Below are positions 18,810 through 27,388 of a stretch of 64,000 bases of DNA, piece by piece. The notes under the pieces are model-generated. The model did no database searches and was not told where the DNA came from. It saw nothing but the letters and a program-made list of their open reading frames with translations. Both the position numbers and the translations under genes were made by a program. The stretch comes from Rhizobium rhododendri (lineage in GTDB: Bacteria; Pseudomonadota; Alphaproteobacteria; Rhizobiales; Rhizobiaceae): contig NZ_CP117267.1 of the NCBI RefSeq assembly GCF_007000325.2, forward strand, positions 3,374,501-3,438,500, read 5' to 3'. Each line of letters starts with the position of its first letter. Position 1 is the first letter of the stretch.

Positions 18810-19948
18810 CAGGCGACCCTTCGTCCTTCGCGCCAAATCGCGCGTGTCACAGGCACGCCGGTATCGCGGCGCACTCGCACGAGGTCTGCGCGCAGTCCGA
18901 CCGCGATGCGGCCCCGGTCGTCGAGGCTGACGGTGCGGGCAGGGGTTGCCGTCACCATCGCAATCGCCTTCGGCAGCGAGATCGACTCGACCTCGTCGGC
19001 CAGTATGAACGGTGCATGCAGCAGGCTGAACGGCACGTAATCCGACGACAGCACGTCGAGTACGCCGAGCTCTGCCAGGTCCCGTGCGGCGATATTGCCG
19101 GAATGCGACATGCCGCGGACGATGTTCGGCGCTCCCATCAATACGCTCATGCCGGCAGCATGCGAGGCTTTGGCGGCCTCCACGCTGGTCGGAAACTCTG
19201 CCAGACGGACACCATAGGCAACGGCCTCATCGACATGTTCGAGCGTCGCATCGTCATGGCTGGCAATGGTGATGCCGCGCTCGTGGCAGATCTTGGTGAT
19301 GGCGTCGCGGTGCGGCGTCGAATACTTGGCCGACTCCTCGAGGCGCTTGGCAATGAAGACCGCAAAAGCCTCGTCAGTCAGGCCGCGCTTCTTCTGGTAG
19401 TAGAAGATGTACTTGTCCATCGTCTGGAACTGTCGCTGGCCGGGCGCATGATCCATCAGCGACACGAGGCGAACCGCGTTGTCCTGCTGGAAGTCGGCAA
19501 AATGCTCGAGTACGTTTTGCGAAGACACCTCGCAGCGCAGGTGGATCAGATGGTCGGCCCGCAGCCGCCCGTCGTTCTGTGCCGCCTCGATGGCATCGGC
19601 CATGTCACGCATCTCGCCGTGGTCGAAGCCGTCATCCTCGTCGGAGCCCATGCGCAGGCAGTCGAACACGGTGGTTATGCCCGAAGTGACGATCTGCGCA
19701 TCGTGCGCCTGTATGGCCGCCGTCTTGTTCCATCGCACGCCAGGCCGCGGCGAGTAATGGGACTCCAGATGGTCGGTATGCAGTTCCACAAGGCCTGGCA
19801 TCAGATAATCGCCCTCGAAATCCTCTCCGACAGCGGACGCTCCCTCGGAGATCTCGGCGATCTTGCCGTCGCGGATGATCACTGTGCCCGACACGATCTG
19901 GTCTTCGAGAATGATACGGGCATTGGAGAGGATGGTTTCCTGGGACAT
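18809..19948 (-). CDS. phnM: Alpha-D-ribose 1-methylphosphonate 5-triphosphate diphosphatase
   Basis: A 379-residue amidohydrolase-superfamily enzyme, the normal PhnM length. It removes pyrophosphate from ribose 1-methylphosphonate 5-triphosphate, making the substrate of PhnJ. Metal-binding residues are visible in VELHTDHLESHYSPRPG and later in ITIASHDDATLEHV. The ATG at 19948 gives MSQETILSNARI; the open frame to 20110 reads into the neighbouring gene and is not coding. It is coupled to phnN and follows the DUF1045 gene by 13 bases. Confidence 0.95.
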   Translation of the reverse strand: MSQETILSNARIILEDQIVSGTVIIRDGKIAEISEGASAVGEDFEGDYLMPGLVELHTDHLESHYSPRPGVRWNKTAAIQAHDAQIVTSGITTVFDCLRMGSDEDDGFDHGEMRDMADAIEAAQNDGRLRADHLIHLRCEVSSQNVLEHFADFQQDNAVRLVSLMDHAPGQRQFQTMDKYIFYYQKKRGLTDEAFAVFIAKRLEESAKYSTPHRDAITKICHERGITIASHDDATLEHVDEAVAYGVRLAEFPTSVEAAKASHAAGMSVLMGAPNIVRGMSHSGNIAARDLAELGVLDVLSSDYVPFSLLHAPFILADEVESISLPKAIAMVTATPARTVSLDDRGRIAVGLRADLVRVRRDTGVPVTRAIWREGRRVA

Positions 19949-19961
19949 GTCAGACGGTCTT

Positions 19962-20657
19962 TCAGCTTGCAGCGTGGGCGAGGGGTAACCAGGCGCGGAC
20001 GGTAAATGGCGCGCCGCGTGTCTCTTCGACGAAGACGGCGAGGCCGGAGATGGGAAGGGGGCGGCCAATATAATCGGCAAATTTGTCGCCAAGCACGGTC
20101 CTGAACGCATCCTGGCGCTCGGGCGACACCTGGCCGGTCAGGGTCATGTGGAAACGAAACTGCTCCATGACATAGGGATAGCCCCAGCGAAGCAGATTGG
20201 CGCGGTGGGCGTCATCGAGTTGTTCAGGCTTGCGGCGGGCAATATCTGCCTCCGACAACGCGGCGCGGAAGGGCTCGAACGAGCGCACGACGTCGGCGGA
20301 GAACTCCTGCAGCGTCGGATACAGATCGCCCGGTACCAGCGCAAAGAAGCGCCCGAGCTGGCCTAGAACAAGCTTCGGCAGCGTGAACGTCGGCGTTTTC
20401 GCAGCAAATTCGGCAGCCACTTCCAGAAGATCGCGCTCGGTGACAGAGCTGGCAAGCTCGAAAGGCGCCTTCAGCGTGGCATGAAAACCGTAGCGGCGAG
20501 GATCTTCCGTTATCGCCACCCGCTCGTCCGCGTTGATATCACCGGCATCTGCTGCCGGAAACGTCTCGCCGGTAAACGCATCGCGGCCAAGCCAGCGACT
20601 GGCCGCCGTCGTCAGCGGATCGTCATGCGGCGGCGTGAAGTAGAGGGCGTAGCGCAA
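19962..20657 (-). CDS. DUF1045 family 2H phosphoesterase-like protein of phosphonate metabolism
   Basis: A 231-residue protein of the phosphonate-associated DUF1045 family. The two catalytic His-x-Thr motifs of 2H phosphoesterases are present: GFHATLK near residue 58 and RFHMTLT near 170. Such enzymes open cyclic phosphodiesters. The cluster has no phnP, whose product opens the cyclic ribose phosphate formed by PhnJ, so this protein is a good candidate for that step (inference). It begins an apparent sub-operon with phnM and phnN behind its own Pho-box-like site. Confidence 0.85.
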   Translation of the reverse strand: MRYALYFTPPHDDPLTTAASRWLGRDAFTGETFPAADAGDINADERVAITEDPRRYGFHATLKAPFELASSVTERDLLEVAAEFAAKTPTFTLPKLVLGQLGRFFALVPGDLYPTLQEFSADVVRSFEPFRAALSEADIARRKPEQLDDAHRANLLRWGYPYVMEQFRFHMTLTGQVSPERQDAFRTVLGDKFADYIGRPLPISGLAVFVEETRGAPFTVRAWLPLAHAAS

Positions 20658-20742
20658 GTGGCCATCCTTGGGTCATGCGGGGAGCGCACAGTGACGTGAT
20701 TTTTCCACCGACGGCAAGATGGTTCTGCGCTAAAAGATTTCC

Positions 20743-20760
20743 GTGACAGAATGATGATCA
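20743..20760 (-). promoter_or_regulatory. Candidate Pho box ahead of DUF1045-phnM-phnN
   Basis: On the minus strand TGATCAT-CATT-CTGTCAC reads as two 7-base half sites 11 bases apart. It matches CTGTCATAAATCTGTCAC at 13 of 18 positions by my count, with the second half perfect. It lies 86 bases before the DUF1045 start and beyond the phnE stop, in the only sizeable gap of this half of the cluster. Confidence 0.45.
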
Positions 20761-20779
20761 AACGCGCGGTATGCCGTCT

Positions 20780-22123
20780 TTATCGCTCGTTCTGCGTTCC
20801 CATGAGCCGGGTGCGCAGGGCGTTGGAAGCGGCATCGAAGATCATTACCACGGCTAGCGTCAGAAGCACCATATAGGCAACGTTTTCCCAGTTCTTGTTG
20901 GTACGCATCGCCTCCCAAAGCTTAAGGCCGATACCACCGGCTCCGACCGCACCGATGATCGTCGCACCGCGGACGTTCGATTCCCACTGGTATAGCGTCT
21001 GGCTGACGATGATCGGCACGATCTGCGGCATCACGCCGTAGCGCTGCACCAGCACTTCAGATGCGCCGGTCGACAGGATGCCTTCGCGTGGCTTGTCGTC
21101 GATGTTCTCCAGCGCTTCGGCGTAGATCTTGCCGAGCGTACCGGTCTCGGTAAAGAAGATCGCCGCGCTGCCTGCCAGCGGCCCCGGTCCGAAGGCCCGC
21201 GTGAAAAACAGCGCCCAGATCAGCATGTCCATAGACCGCAGGAAGTCGAAAAAACGCTTGAATATGTGGTTGACGATGCGGCTCGATGTGATGTTGCGCG
21301 CCGCCAGAAAAGCCAGCGGAAAGGAAACGATGGCGCCGAGCAGCGTGCCCAGAAATGCCATGACGATCGTCTGCAGCAGCTTCGTCAGCACATCGCCGTG
21401 CTGCCACTGGTTGTTGTTCCAGAAATCGTCGAATGCCAGCGACCAGTTGGACTGGCCTTTGACCAGCTGCGGACCGCTGAACAACAGGGTTGCGATTTCG
21501 GAAGGTGATTTCTCGAAAAACTTCGAGCTCGTGTCGAAGATGAAGTTCGGCCAGCCGAGAAAGCGCTTGCGGATCTTGACCCGGTCGTTGTCGATGCTGA
21601 CGTCACCGGCAAAGCCGAGGTCGGCAAGCACGTTGTCGTCATAGACGGTCATCCAGGCAGGCACAGGGCCAATCACCTTCGGCTGGCCGCTTACAAGCGA
21701 TACTGCGACCCGTTCGCCGTTGGCAACGACTGTCACCTCCGTCTTGGTGATCTCGATCATCTTGGCCTTGCCGGCAACCTCTACCGTCGTGCTGCCGTCG
21801 GCGTTGGCCTTTACCCAATCCGGATGCGGATCGTCGCCGAGCGGCGAAAAGCGCGGATAATGTGGCGCCACCTGATCTCCGGAGAGCCGAAACTCCGGCT
21901 GCACGTCGTAGCTGACCCATTGGCTGAGAAAGATGCCGACCCGGTCCCAGTGAGCTTCGCCGAGGATCTTCGGCAGCTGGAAGAACCAGACGGAATAGAG
22001 GGCGTAGAGCAGCAGCCCGATCACCACCAGGAGGCCGCCGAAGCGCTTGCGGAAGGGCGGGTTGAAGGCTTGCGGAAAGCGCTCTTCGATGGATGCCGCA
22101 TGGCTTGCGTCGGTCAGCGTCAT
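20780..22123 (-). CDS. phnE: Phosphonate ABC transporter permease, second copy
   Basis: A 447-residue PhnE-type permease. The C-terminal half has the ABC-permease domain with hydrophobic helices and VRGATIIGAVGAGGIGLKLWEAM. Between the first helix and this domain is an extra stretch of about 150 residues (VSYDVQPEFRLSGDQ and on) absent from the other copy and probably periplasmic. The ATG at 22123, preceded by GAGG, is the likely start; earlier starts overlap phnE1. It follows phnE1 with a seven-base gap, so the two should form a heterodimer with PhnC. Confidence 0.9.
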   Translation of the reverse strand: MTLTDASHAASIEERFPQAFNPPFRKRFGGLLVVIGLLLYALYSVWFFQLPKILGEAHWDRVGIFLSQWVSYDVQPEFRLSGDQVAPHYPRFSPLGDDPHPDWVKANADGSTTVEVAGKAKMIEITKTEVTVVANGERVAVSLVSGQPKVIGPVPAWMTVYDDNVLADLGFAGDVSIDNDRVKIRKRFLGWPNFIFDTSSKFFEKSPSEIATLLFSGPQLVKGQSNWSLAFDDFWNNNQWQHGDVLTKLLQTIVMAFLGTLLGAIVSFPLAFLAARNITSSRIVNHIFKRFFDFLRSMDMLIWALFFTRAFGPGPLAGSAAIFFTETGTLGKIYAEALENIDDKPREGILSTGASEVLVQRYGVMPQIVPIIVSQTLYQWESNVRGATIIGAVGAGGIGLKLWEAMRTNKNWENVAYMVLLTLAVVMIFDAASNALRTRLMGTQNER

Positions 22124-22130
22124 GGGAGCC

Positions 22131-23096
22131 TCAGTGATGCAGCAGGAAGGCGTGTTCGCCAACAAGCCGCTTGCGCAGCCAGGCGGAGAACTGGTCGACG
22201 GCGAGAATGGTGACGAAGAGCAGCAGGATCAGCGCCATCGTCTTGGCGCCGAAGCCGCGCGAGATGGAGAGCTTCAGTTCCTCGCCGATGCCGCCGCCGC
22301 CGACGGCGCCGATGATCGTCGAGGCCCGCACGTTAATCTCCACCCGCAGCAGGGTATAGGACATGAAGTTAGGCAGGACCTGCGGCAGGGTCGCAAACCG
22401 TACCCGCTCGCTCCAGCTGGCACCGACCGAGCGGATGCCTTCATCGGCCCGCATGTCGGCGTTTTCGATTGTCTCATAGAACAGCTTGCCCAGCGCGCCA
22501 ATCGAGTGAAGGCCGACGGCGATGATGGCCGAGACCGGCCCTATCGAGATGATTGCGGCAAACAGCCCGGCAATGACAATTTCCGGAAAGGCCCTGAGCA
22601 CCTCCATGACGCGCTTGACGACGATCCGCAAAGGCTTCGACGGCGTCAGGTTGCGTGATGCGATGAACGACAGTGGCAGGGCAAAGATGAAGCCGATGAT
22701 CGTCGACACCAGCGCCACGTTGATGGTGATGAGCATCAGTTCGAAGTATTCGGGGATATAGAAATCGCCGAAGACATAGACGCGACCGCGCGGGAAATTG
22801 AACTCCTCGCCGCCCGTTCCCGGATCGTTGGGGCTGGCTATGTCGAAGAGGGCGCGCCAGACGTCGTTCCAGTCTTTCGGAACCAGCCAGCTGACGAAGT
22901 CGAAGAGATGCGGCAGGCGCTCGAAGAAGTGTCCGGCATTGCTGTCATTGGCAAATTGCATCGACGAGACGAAGGCCGCCAGCAGCACCAGAAGTCCGAA
23001 AATCGTGTAGACCCGCCGGCGCGCGACCTGCCTCGCCCAGCTGTCGCCGATCTGCTGCGACGTTGGCATCTGCGAATGGGTGTCGGCTAGGGTCAT
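22131..23096 (-). CDS. phnE: Phosphonate ABC transporter permease, first copy
   Basis: A 321-residue permease with one N-terminal helix (VYTIFGLLVLLAAFVSSM), a periplasmic segment and a five-helix ABC-permease domain containing VRASTIIGAVGGGGIGEEL. It carries phosphonates or related esters across the inner membrane with PhnC and PhnD. The gene starts 78 bases after the phnD stop, and the intervening hairpin with T-run should lower its transcription relative to phnD. Tandem phnE genes are common in rhizobia. Confidence 0.93.
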   Translation of the reverse strand: MTLADTHSQMPTSQQIGDSWARQVARRRVYTIFGLLVLLAAFVSSMQFANDSNAGHFFERLPHLFDFVSWLVPKDWNDVWRALFDIASPNDPGTGGEEFNFPRGRVYVFGDFYIPEYFELMLITINVALVSTIIGFIFALPLSFIASRNLTPSKPLRIVVKRVMEVLRAFPEIVIAGLFAAIISIGPVSAIIAVGLHSIGALGKLFYETIENADMRADEGIRSVGASWSERVRFATLPQVLPNFMSYTLLRVEINVRASTIIGAVGGGGIGEELKLSISRGFGAKTMALILLLFVTILAVDQFSAWLRKRLVGEHAFLLHH

Positions 23097-23131
23097 GAAA
23101 CGCTGCTCGTCGGACGGAGTTCAGGCACGTC

Positions 23132-23161
23132 AAAAAGGCGGCCGGTGGGACCGGCCGCCTT
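23132..23161 (-). terminator. Terminator-like hairpin inside the phn operon, between phnD and phnE
   Basis: AAGGCGGCCGGT (23135-23146) and ACCGGCCGCCTT (23150-23161) form a perfect 12-base stem with a three-base loop; five T follow on the minus strand. This is a full intrinsic terminator placed between co-directional genes, so it probably acts as a partial terminator giving more phnD than phnE mRNA. Confidence 0.8.
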
Positions 23162-23174
23162 CAGTGATCTCGGA

Positions 23175-24083
23175 TCAGCCGCCGATAGCTGCTTTGCGGA
23201 CTTCAACGATTGCGTTGTAGAAGTCGGCCTTGACAGGAACGTAGCCCTTGAAGTCGCCGCCTTCGATGGCGTCGAAGCACTTCTTGTCCTTGGTCGGGAG
23301 CTGGGTGAAGAAGTCGGCCAGCTTGGTCTGCCATTCAGTGCCGAGCTTGTTGGAAACGACCAGCGGGCCGTTCGGGATCAGCGGCGAACGCCAGACTTCA
23401 ACCAGCTTGTTCGGGTCGACAGCGCCCTTGTTGACTTCCTTGCGGAAGGTGCCGGAGGTGTAGCCGTCCTTGAAGTTGCCAATGCCGGAGGAATCGTCGA
23501 CTGCAACATCGACCTTACCGTCATAGGCTGCGAGCAGGTTGTTCTCGTGGCCGCCGTTGAACTGCGTCGAACCGAAGAACTTGTCGTTCGGAACGCCCGT
23601 GGTCTTCGGGATCTGTGTCAGCGGAACGAGGTAGCCGGAGGTGGAGTCCGGGTCGGCGTAGCCGAGCTTCTTGCCCTTGGCGTCCATGATGGTCTTGATG
23701 CCGGAGGACTTCAGGGCCAGACCGATGGAGTAGTAGCCGGTCGCGCCGTCGGCCTGCTGAGTCGTCAGGATAGGGGTGACGGCCTTCGGATCCTTGATGA
23801 AGGTCGCGGCATAACCGGAGGCGCCGAGTTCTGCGAAATCGAGCGTGCCGCCCAGCAGGCCTTGGATAACGCCGTCATAATCGGCAGCCGGGAACAGCGA
23901 GACCTTTTCAAAACCGAAGGTTTCCTTGAGATGCTCGGCAAGGCAGGCGTAGTTGCGTAGACGGTCGGCTTCGTTCTCGCCGCCGAGAATGCCGACGCGG
24001 AATTCCTTGAGGTCGGCTGCGGATGCTGCCTGGCCGACGAGCGAAAGGATCGCCGTGGCTGCAAGAAGTGTCTTCTTCAACAT
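23175..24083 (-). CDS. phnD: Phosphonate ABC transporter, periplasmic binding protein
   Basis: A 302-residue binding protein. Residues 1-22 (MLKKTLLAATAILSLVGQAA) form a signal peptide followed by SAADLKEFRVGILGGENEAD, typical of PhnD. The motif STSGYLVP in the middle resembles the phosphonate-binding serine cluster. It delivers phosphonates or phosphate esters to PhnE/PhnC. AGGAGA precedes the ATG by eight bases. A strong terminator-like hairpin directly follows the stop. Confidence 0.95.
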   Translation of the reverse strand: MLKKTLLAATAILSLVGQAASAADLKEFRVGILGGENEADRLRNYACLAEHLKETFGFEKVSLFPAADYDGVIQGLLGGTLDFAELGASGYAATFIKDPKAVTPILTTQQADGATGYYSIGLALKSSGIKTIMDAKGKKLGYADPDSTSGYLVPLTQIPKTTGVPNDKFFGSTQFNGGHENNLLAAYDGKVDVAVDDSSGIGNFKDGYTSGTFRKEVNKGAVDPNKLVEVWRSPLIPNGPLVVSNKLGTEWQTKLADFFTQLPTKDKKCFDAIEGGDFKGYVPVKADFYNAIVEVRKAAIGG

Positions 24084-24160
24084 GGGTTTCGTCTCCTGAT
24101 TAACCGGTGTCCCCGGATGTTCGGTCTGAATGGATGCACCCGTGACGTGGGCCTTCGATC

Positions 24161-24183
24161 CCGGTCTCTCCCTCAGAGACCGG
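24161..24183 (-). other. Hairpin over the phnC stop codon
   Basis: CCGGTCTCT (24161-24169) and AGAGACCGG (24175-24183) are a perfect 9-base inverted repeat with a five-base loop. It includes the phnC stop codon at 24173-24175. It could slow 3' decay or affect phnC termination; no T-run follows. Confidence 0.5.
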
Positions 24184-25027
24184 CCAGTGCCAGCGGCGAG
24201 GCGCCGGCAGATTGCTGAGCCACGCTTGCAGCAGGCAAGCTGGCAGTATTGATGCTCGTCGACGTCATCGTCTCGTCGATGCCCGCGCCATCCCGATCGG
24301 TGCCGTAGATGGCATTGACCGCGTCGGCGCTCAGCGCTGAAGGCGGACCGTCGAAGACGACGCGGCCGGACGCCATGCCGATGATGCGCTCACAATAATT
24401 GCGGGCTGTATCCAGCGTATGCAGGTTGGTGATGACCGTAATACCGTCGCGCTCGTTGATGTCGCGCAGCGCATCCATGACGATCTTCGCATTCAGAGGA
24501 TCGAGGGAAGCGATCGGCTCGTCGGCAAGCAGCATCTTGGGCTTCTGCATCAGTGCCCGGGCAATTGCCACACGCTGCTGCTGGCCGCCGGAAAGGGTGC
24601 CTGCCATCTGCATTGCCGTCTGCTCGATACCGAGACGCTCTAGCGCCATGATGGCATCGATGCGCTCTTCGCGGGTGAAGATATTGAGCAGGCTGAGTGC
24701 CGTCGGCCGGTGGTTGAGCCGCCCGAGCATGACGTTGGTGAGTACATCGAGGCGGGGCACGAGATTGAACTGCTGGAAGATCATCGCGCAGTCGCGCTGC
24801 CAGTTGCGCAGGGCCTTGCCGCGAAATGCCGAAACCTCGGCGCCGGCGAAATGGATGGAGCCCGACGAGGGAAGTGCGAGATGGTTTATCATGCGCAGCA
24901 GCGTCGACTTGCCGGCGCCCGATCGACCGATGATGCCGACCATTTGGCCCTGCGGGATGTCCAGCGTCACGGAATCGACAGCGATCTTGTTTCCGAAAGT
25001 GCGGGTTACATCCCTGAGTTCGAACAT
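24173..25027 (-). CDS. phnC: Phosphonate ABC transporter, ATP-binding protein
   Basis: A 284-residue ATPase with Walker [10 protein letters not shown], signature [15 protein letters not shown], Walker [14 protein letters not shown] and switch His in NLHTLD. The ATG at 25027 ([12 protein letters not shown]) is preceded by AAGAGA; the open frame to 25054 is not needed. The last ~40 residues are a Ser/Ala-rich tail beyond the usual PhnC end. It heads the phnCDEE transport block and lies downstream of both a hairpin with T-run and a Pho-box-like site. Confidence 0.94.
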   Translation of the reverse strand: MFELRDVTRTFGNKIAVDSVTLDIPQGQMVGIIGRSGAGKSTLLRMINHLALPSSGSIHFAGAEVSAFRGKALRNWQRDCAMIFQQFNLVPRLDVLTNVMLGRLNHRPTALSLLNIFTREERIDAIMALERLGIEQTAMQMAGTLSGGQQQRVAIARALMQKPKMLLADEPIASLDPLNAKIVMDALRDINERDGITVITNLHTLDTARNYCERIIGMASGRVVFDGPPSALSADAVNAIYGTDRDGAGIDETMTSTSINTASLPAASVAQQSAGASPLALAGL

Positions 25028-25072
25028 CTGGTCTCTCTTTTCGCGACGACACACGTCATGTGTGAAGCTTTC

Positions 25073-25097
25073 AAAAAAGGCGCGTCTGAACGCGCCT
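25073..25097 (-). terminator. Rho-independent terminator or leader attenuator before phnC
   Basis: AGGCGCGT (25078-25085) pairs with ACGCGCCT (25090-25097), eight bases with a CTGA loop, followed by six T on the minus strand. It ends the phnGHIJKL-acetyltransferase message. Because the Pho-box-like site lies upstream of it, a PhoB-driven phnC transcript would also have to pass it. Confidence 0.75.
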
Positions 25098-25135
25098 ATC
25101 GGTTGAAATGCTTACCGAAGGTTGATGAACCTCCG

Positions 25136-25153
25136 ATGTCAGATTTGTGTAAC
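25136..25153 (-). promoter_or_regulatory. Candidate Pho box ahead of phnC
   Basis: On the minus strand GTTACAC-AAAT-CTGACAT matches the rhizobial Pho-box model at 12 of 18 positions by my count; the second half site is close to CTGTCAT. It lies about 110 bases before phnC. A 7-base inverted repeat ATTTGTG/CACAAAT overlaps its upstream side. Confidence 0.35.
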
Positions 25154-25183
25154 TGCTGTCACAAATCCCGTCGGAGGCGTCCT

Positions 25184-25801
25184 TCAGCCACCGTAGCGGC
25201 TAAGAAAATCCTCGCCTGAAAGGGCACGGAAATCCTCCAGCGCAGTGCGCAGCCGGTTGTGGTCCCAATCCCACCAGGCCAAGGCATCCATCCGCTCGCC
25301 GACAGCCTTTGAAAATCGCTCGCGGATCAGTTTGGCGGGCACCCCACCGACGATTGTGTAGGGCGCGACGTCTTTCGAAACCACTGCTCCGGCGCCGATC
25401 ACGGCACCGTTTCCGACCTTCACGCCGGGAAGCACAGTCGCGCCATGGCCGATCCAGACGTCGTTGCCGATGACGACGCGGTTCTCACGGCGCCAGGCGA
25501 AGAAGTCGGTTTCCAGGTCGGCATCCGGCCAGTAGTCCTTGGCACGGTAGGTGAAATGGTGAAGGGTGGCGCGCCATGTCGGATGGTTGGTCGCGTTGAT
25601 GCGCACGGCGGCGGCGATATTGACGAATTTGCCAATGGTCGTGCACCAGACTGCACCATCCTGCATGATATAGGAATAGTCGCCCATATCGACCTCATCG
25701 AGCCGGCAGCGCTCGGACACCTCGGTATAGCGTCCGAGGGTCGACTGGCTGACGCGCGCCGTCGGATCGATAGAGGGCTGCTCGCCAATTTTCCTGGTCA
25801 T
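25184..25801 (-). CDS. Phosphonate-associated hexapeptide-repeat acetyltransferase
   Basis: A 205-residue left-handed beta-helix transferase of the family found in C-P lyase operons and similar to chloramphenicol/virginiamycin acetyltransferases. Hexapeptide repeats are clear in IGNDVWIGHGATVLPGVKV and GNGAVIGAGAVVSKDVAP; the catalytic-type His is in NATNHPTW. It may acetylate aminoalkylphosphonates, a role filled by PhnO in E. coli (inference). The ATG at 25801, with GGAGA upstream, gives MTRKIGEQPSIDP as in relatives; a TTG start at 25876 would add 25 residues. Confidence 0.87.
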   Translation of the reverse strand: MTRKIGEQPSIDPTARVSQSTLGRYTEVSERCRLDEVDMGDYSYIMQDGAVWCTTIGKFVNIAAAVRINATNHPTWRATLHHFTYRAKDYWPDADLETDFFAWRRENRVVIGNDVWIGHGATVLPGVKVGNGAVIGAGAVVSKDVAPYTIVGGVPAKLIRERFSKAVGERMDALAWWDWDHNRLRTALEDFRALSGEDFLSRYGG

Positions 25802-25879
25802 CTCAATGTCTCCGGGCGCAGTTTCACCTTCACGCCGCAGGTCTGCGGCGCCATAGGTTTCTCGTTGGATTGGCAAAGT

Positions 25880-26599
25880 TCAGGCCTCGGCCGGAACGCG
25901 GGATATGCGTGGCGAGAACGCACTGACATCGAGGATGCGGTCGGCGACAGCAGCCCGAACCTCATCGTCATGGAAGATGCCGAGCAAGGCCACGCCGGCC
26001 TTCTTCTTGGCGGCGATCAACTCCACGACGACAGCGCGGTTGCGCGCGTCGAGCGATGCCGTCGGCTCATCGAGCAACAGGATCGCGTGATCGGTGATGA
26101 AGCCGCGGGCAATGTTGACGCGCTGTTGCTCGCCACCGGAAAATGTCGCCGGCGGCAGCTGCCATAGTTCCTCGGGCAGGTTGAGCCGCGATAGCAGTTC
26201 TGCGGCCCGTTCCCGGGCCACGATGTGGCTTTCGCCACGCGCCGTCAGCGGTTCCGCGACGACATCGATGGCGGCGACGCGTGGTACGGTGCGCAAGAAC
26301 TGGCTGACATAACCCATCGTGTGGCGGCGCACGTCGATGACGGTGCGGGGATCCGCGGTCGCAAGGTCGACGATGCGGCCCTTGTGGACGACGAGGATCT
26401 GGCCACCATCGACGGCGTAGTTGCCGTAGGTCATTTTCAGCAGCGAGCTTTTGCCGATGCCCGATGGACCGCCGAGCACGACGCACTCCCCGGCGGCGAC
26501 CGAGAACGAGACGTCGGCGACAACAGGCAGGCGAATGCCGTCGCGCAGATGCATGACGAAGCTTTTGAAAACTTCGGAGACGACGAGAGGGGTTGCCAT
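25880..26599 (-). CDS. phnL: C-P lyase complex ATP-binding subunit PhnL
   Basis: A 239-residue ABC-type ATPase without a membrane partner, part of the C-P lyase machinery that attaches phosphonate to ribose. Walker A is GGPSGIGKSS, the signature FSGGEQQRVNIARGF and Walker B ILLLDEPTASLD. The length is normal. It follows phnK by 12 bases. Confidence 0.94.
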   Translation of the reverse strand: MATPLVVSEVFKSFVMHLRDGIRLPVVADVSFSVAAGECVVLGGPSGIGKSSLLKMTYGNYAVDGGQILVVHKGRIVDLATADPRTVIDVRRHTMGYVSQFLRTVPRVAAIDVVAEPLTARGESHIVARERAAELLSRLNLPEELWQLPPATFSGGEQQRVNIARGFITDHAILLLDEPTASLDARNRAVVVELIAAKKKAGVALLGIFHDDEVRAAVADRILDVSAFSPRISRVPAEA

Positions 26600-26611
26600 G
26601 ACGTTCTTTCC

Positions 26612-27388
26612 CTAGACTTGCAGGATCGAGGATACGAGCAGTTGCGTGTAGGGCTCCTGCGGATCGTCCAGCACGCGGTCGGTCAGGCCGTGCTCGATGA
26701 CATTGCCGTCCTTCATCACCATCATCCGGTGCGAGAGCAGCCGCGCGACGGCGAGATCGTGGGTGACTACGATTGCAGAGAGGCCGAGATCCTGGACGAG
26801 GCCGCGCACGAGATCGAGCAGGCGGGCCTGCACGGAGACGTCCAGACCACCGGTCGGCTCGTCCATGAAGACCAGGCGGGGCGAGGTCACCAAGTTACGG
26901 GCAATCTGCAGGCGCTGGCGCATGCCGCCGGAAAAAGCGCGCGGCTGGTCGTCGATGCGGTCGGCATTGATCTCGACGCGTCCGAGCCAGTCAATGGCGG
27001 TCGCGCGGATATTGCCGTAGTGGCGATCACCGACGGCCATCAGTCGCTCGCCGACATTAGCCCCGGCGGAAACCGTCATGCGAAGTCCATCGGCCGGGTT
27101 CTGGTGCACAAAACCCCAGTCGGTGCGCATCAGGAAGCGCCGCTCGGCCTCGTTCATGTGGAAGAGCTCGCGATATTGCCCGTCGCGCATGTGGTACTCG
27201 ATGCTGCCGGTGGTCGGCATCAGCCGGGTCGACAGGCAGTTCAGCAACGTCGTCTTGCCGGAACCGGATTCCCCGACGATCGCCAGCACTTCGCCCGGCC
27301 AGAGGTCGAACGAGACATTGCGGCAGCCGATGCGGCTCCCGTAGAATTTCGAGATATCCTTGACCCTGAGGAGTGGCGTCTCAGTCAT
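26612..27388 (-). CDS. phnK: C-P lyase complex ATP-binding subunit PhnK
   Basis: A 258-residue ABC ATPase that docks on the PhnGHIJ core. Walker A is GESGSGKTT, the signature FSGGMRQRLQIARN and Walker B LVFMDEPTGGLD. The ATG at 27388 gives MTETPLLRVKDISKFYG and overlaps the phnJ stop by ATGA; the longer frame to 27454 lies within phnJ and is not coding. Confidence 0.95.
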   Translation of the reverse strand: MTETPLLRVKDISKFYGSRIGCRNVSFDLWPGEVLAIVGESGSGKTTLLNCLSTRLMPTTGSIEYHMRDGQYRELFHMNEAERRFLMRTDWGFVHQNPADGLRMTVSAGANVGERLMAVGDRHYGNIRATAIDWLGRVEINADRIDDQPRAFSGGMRQRLQIARNLVTSPRLVFMDEPTGGLDVSVQARLLDLVRGLVQDLGLSAIVVTHDLAVARLLSHRMMVMKDGNVIEHGLTDRVLDDPQEPYTQLLVSSILQV

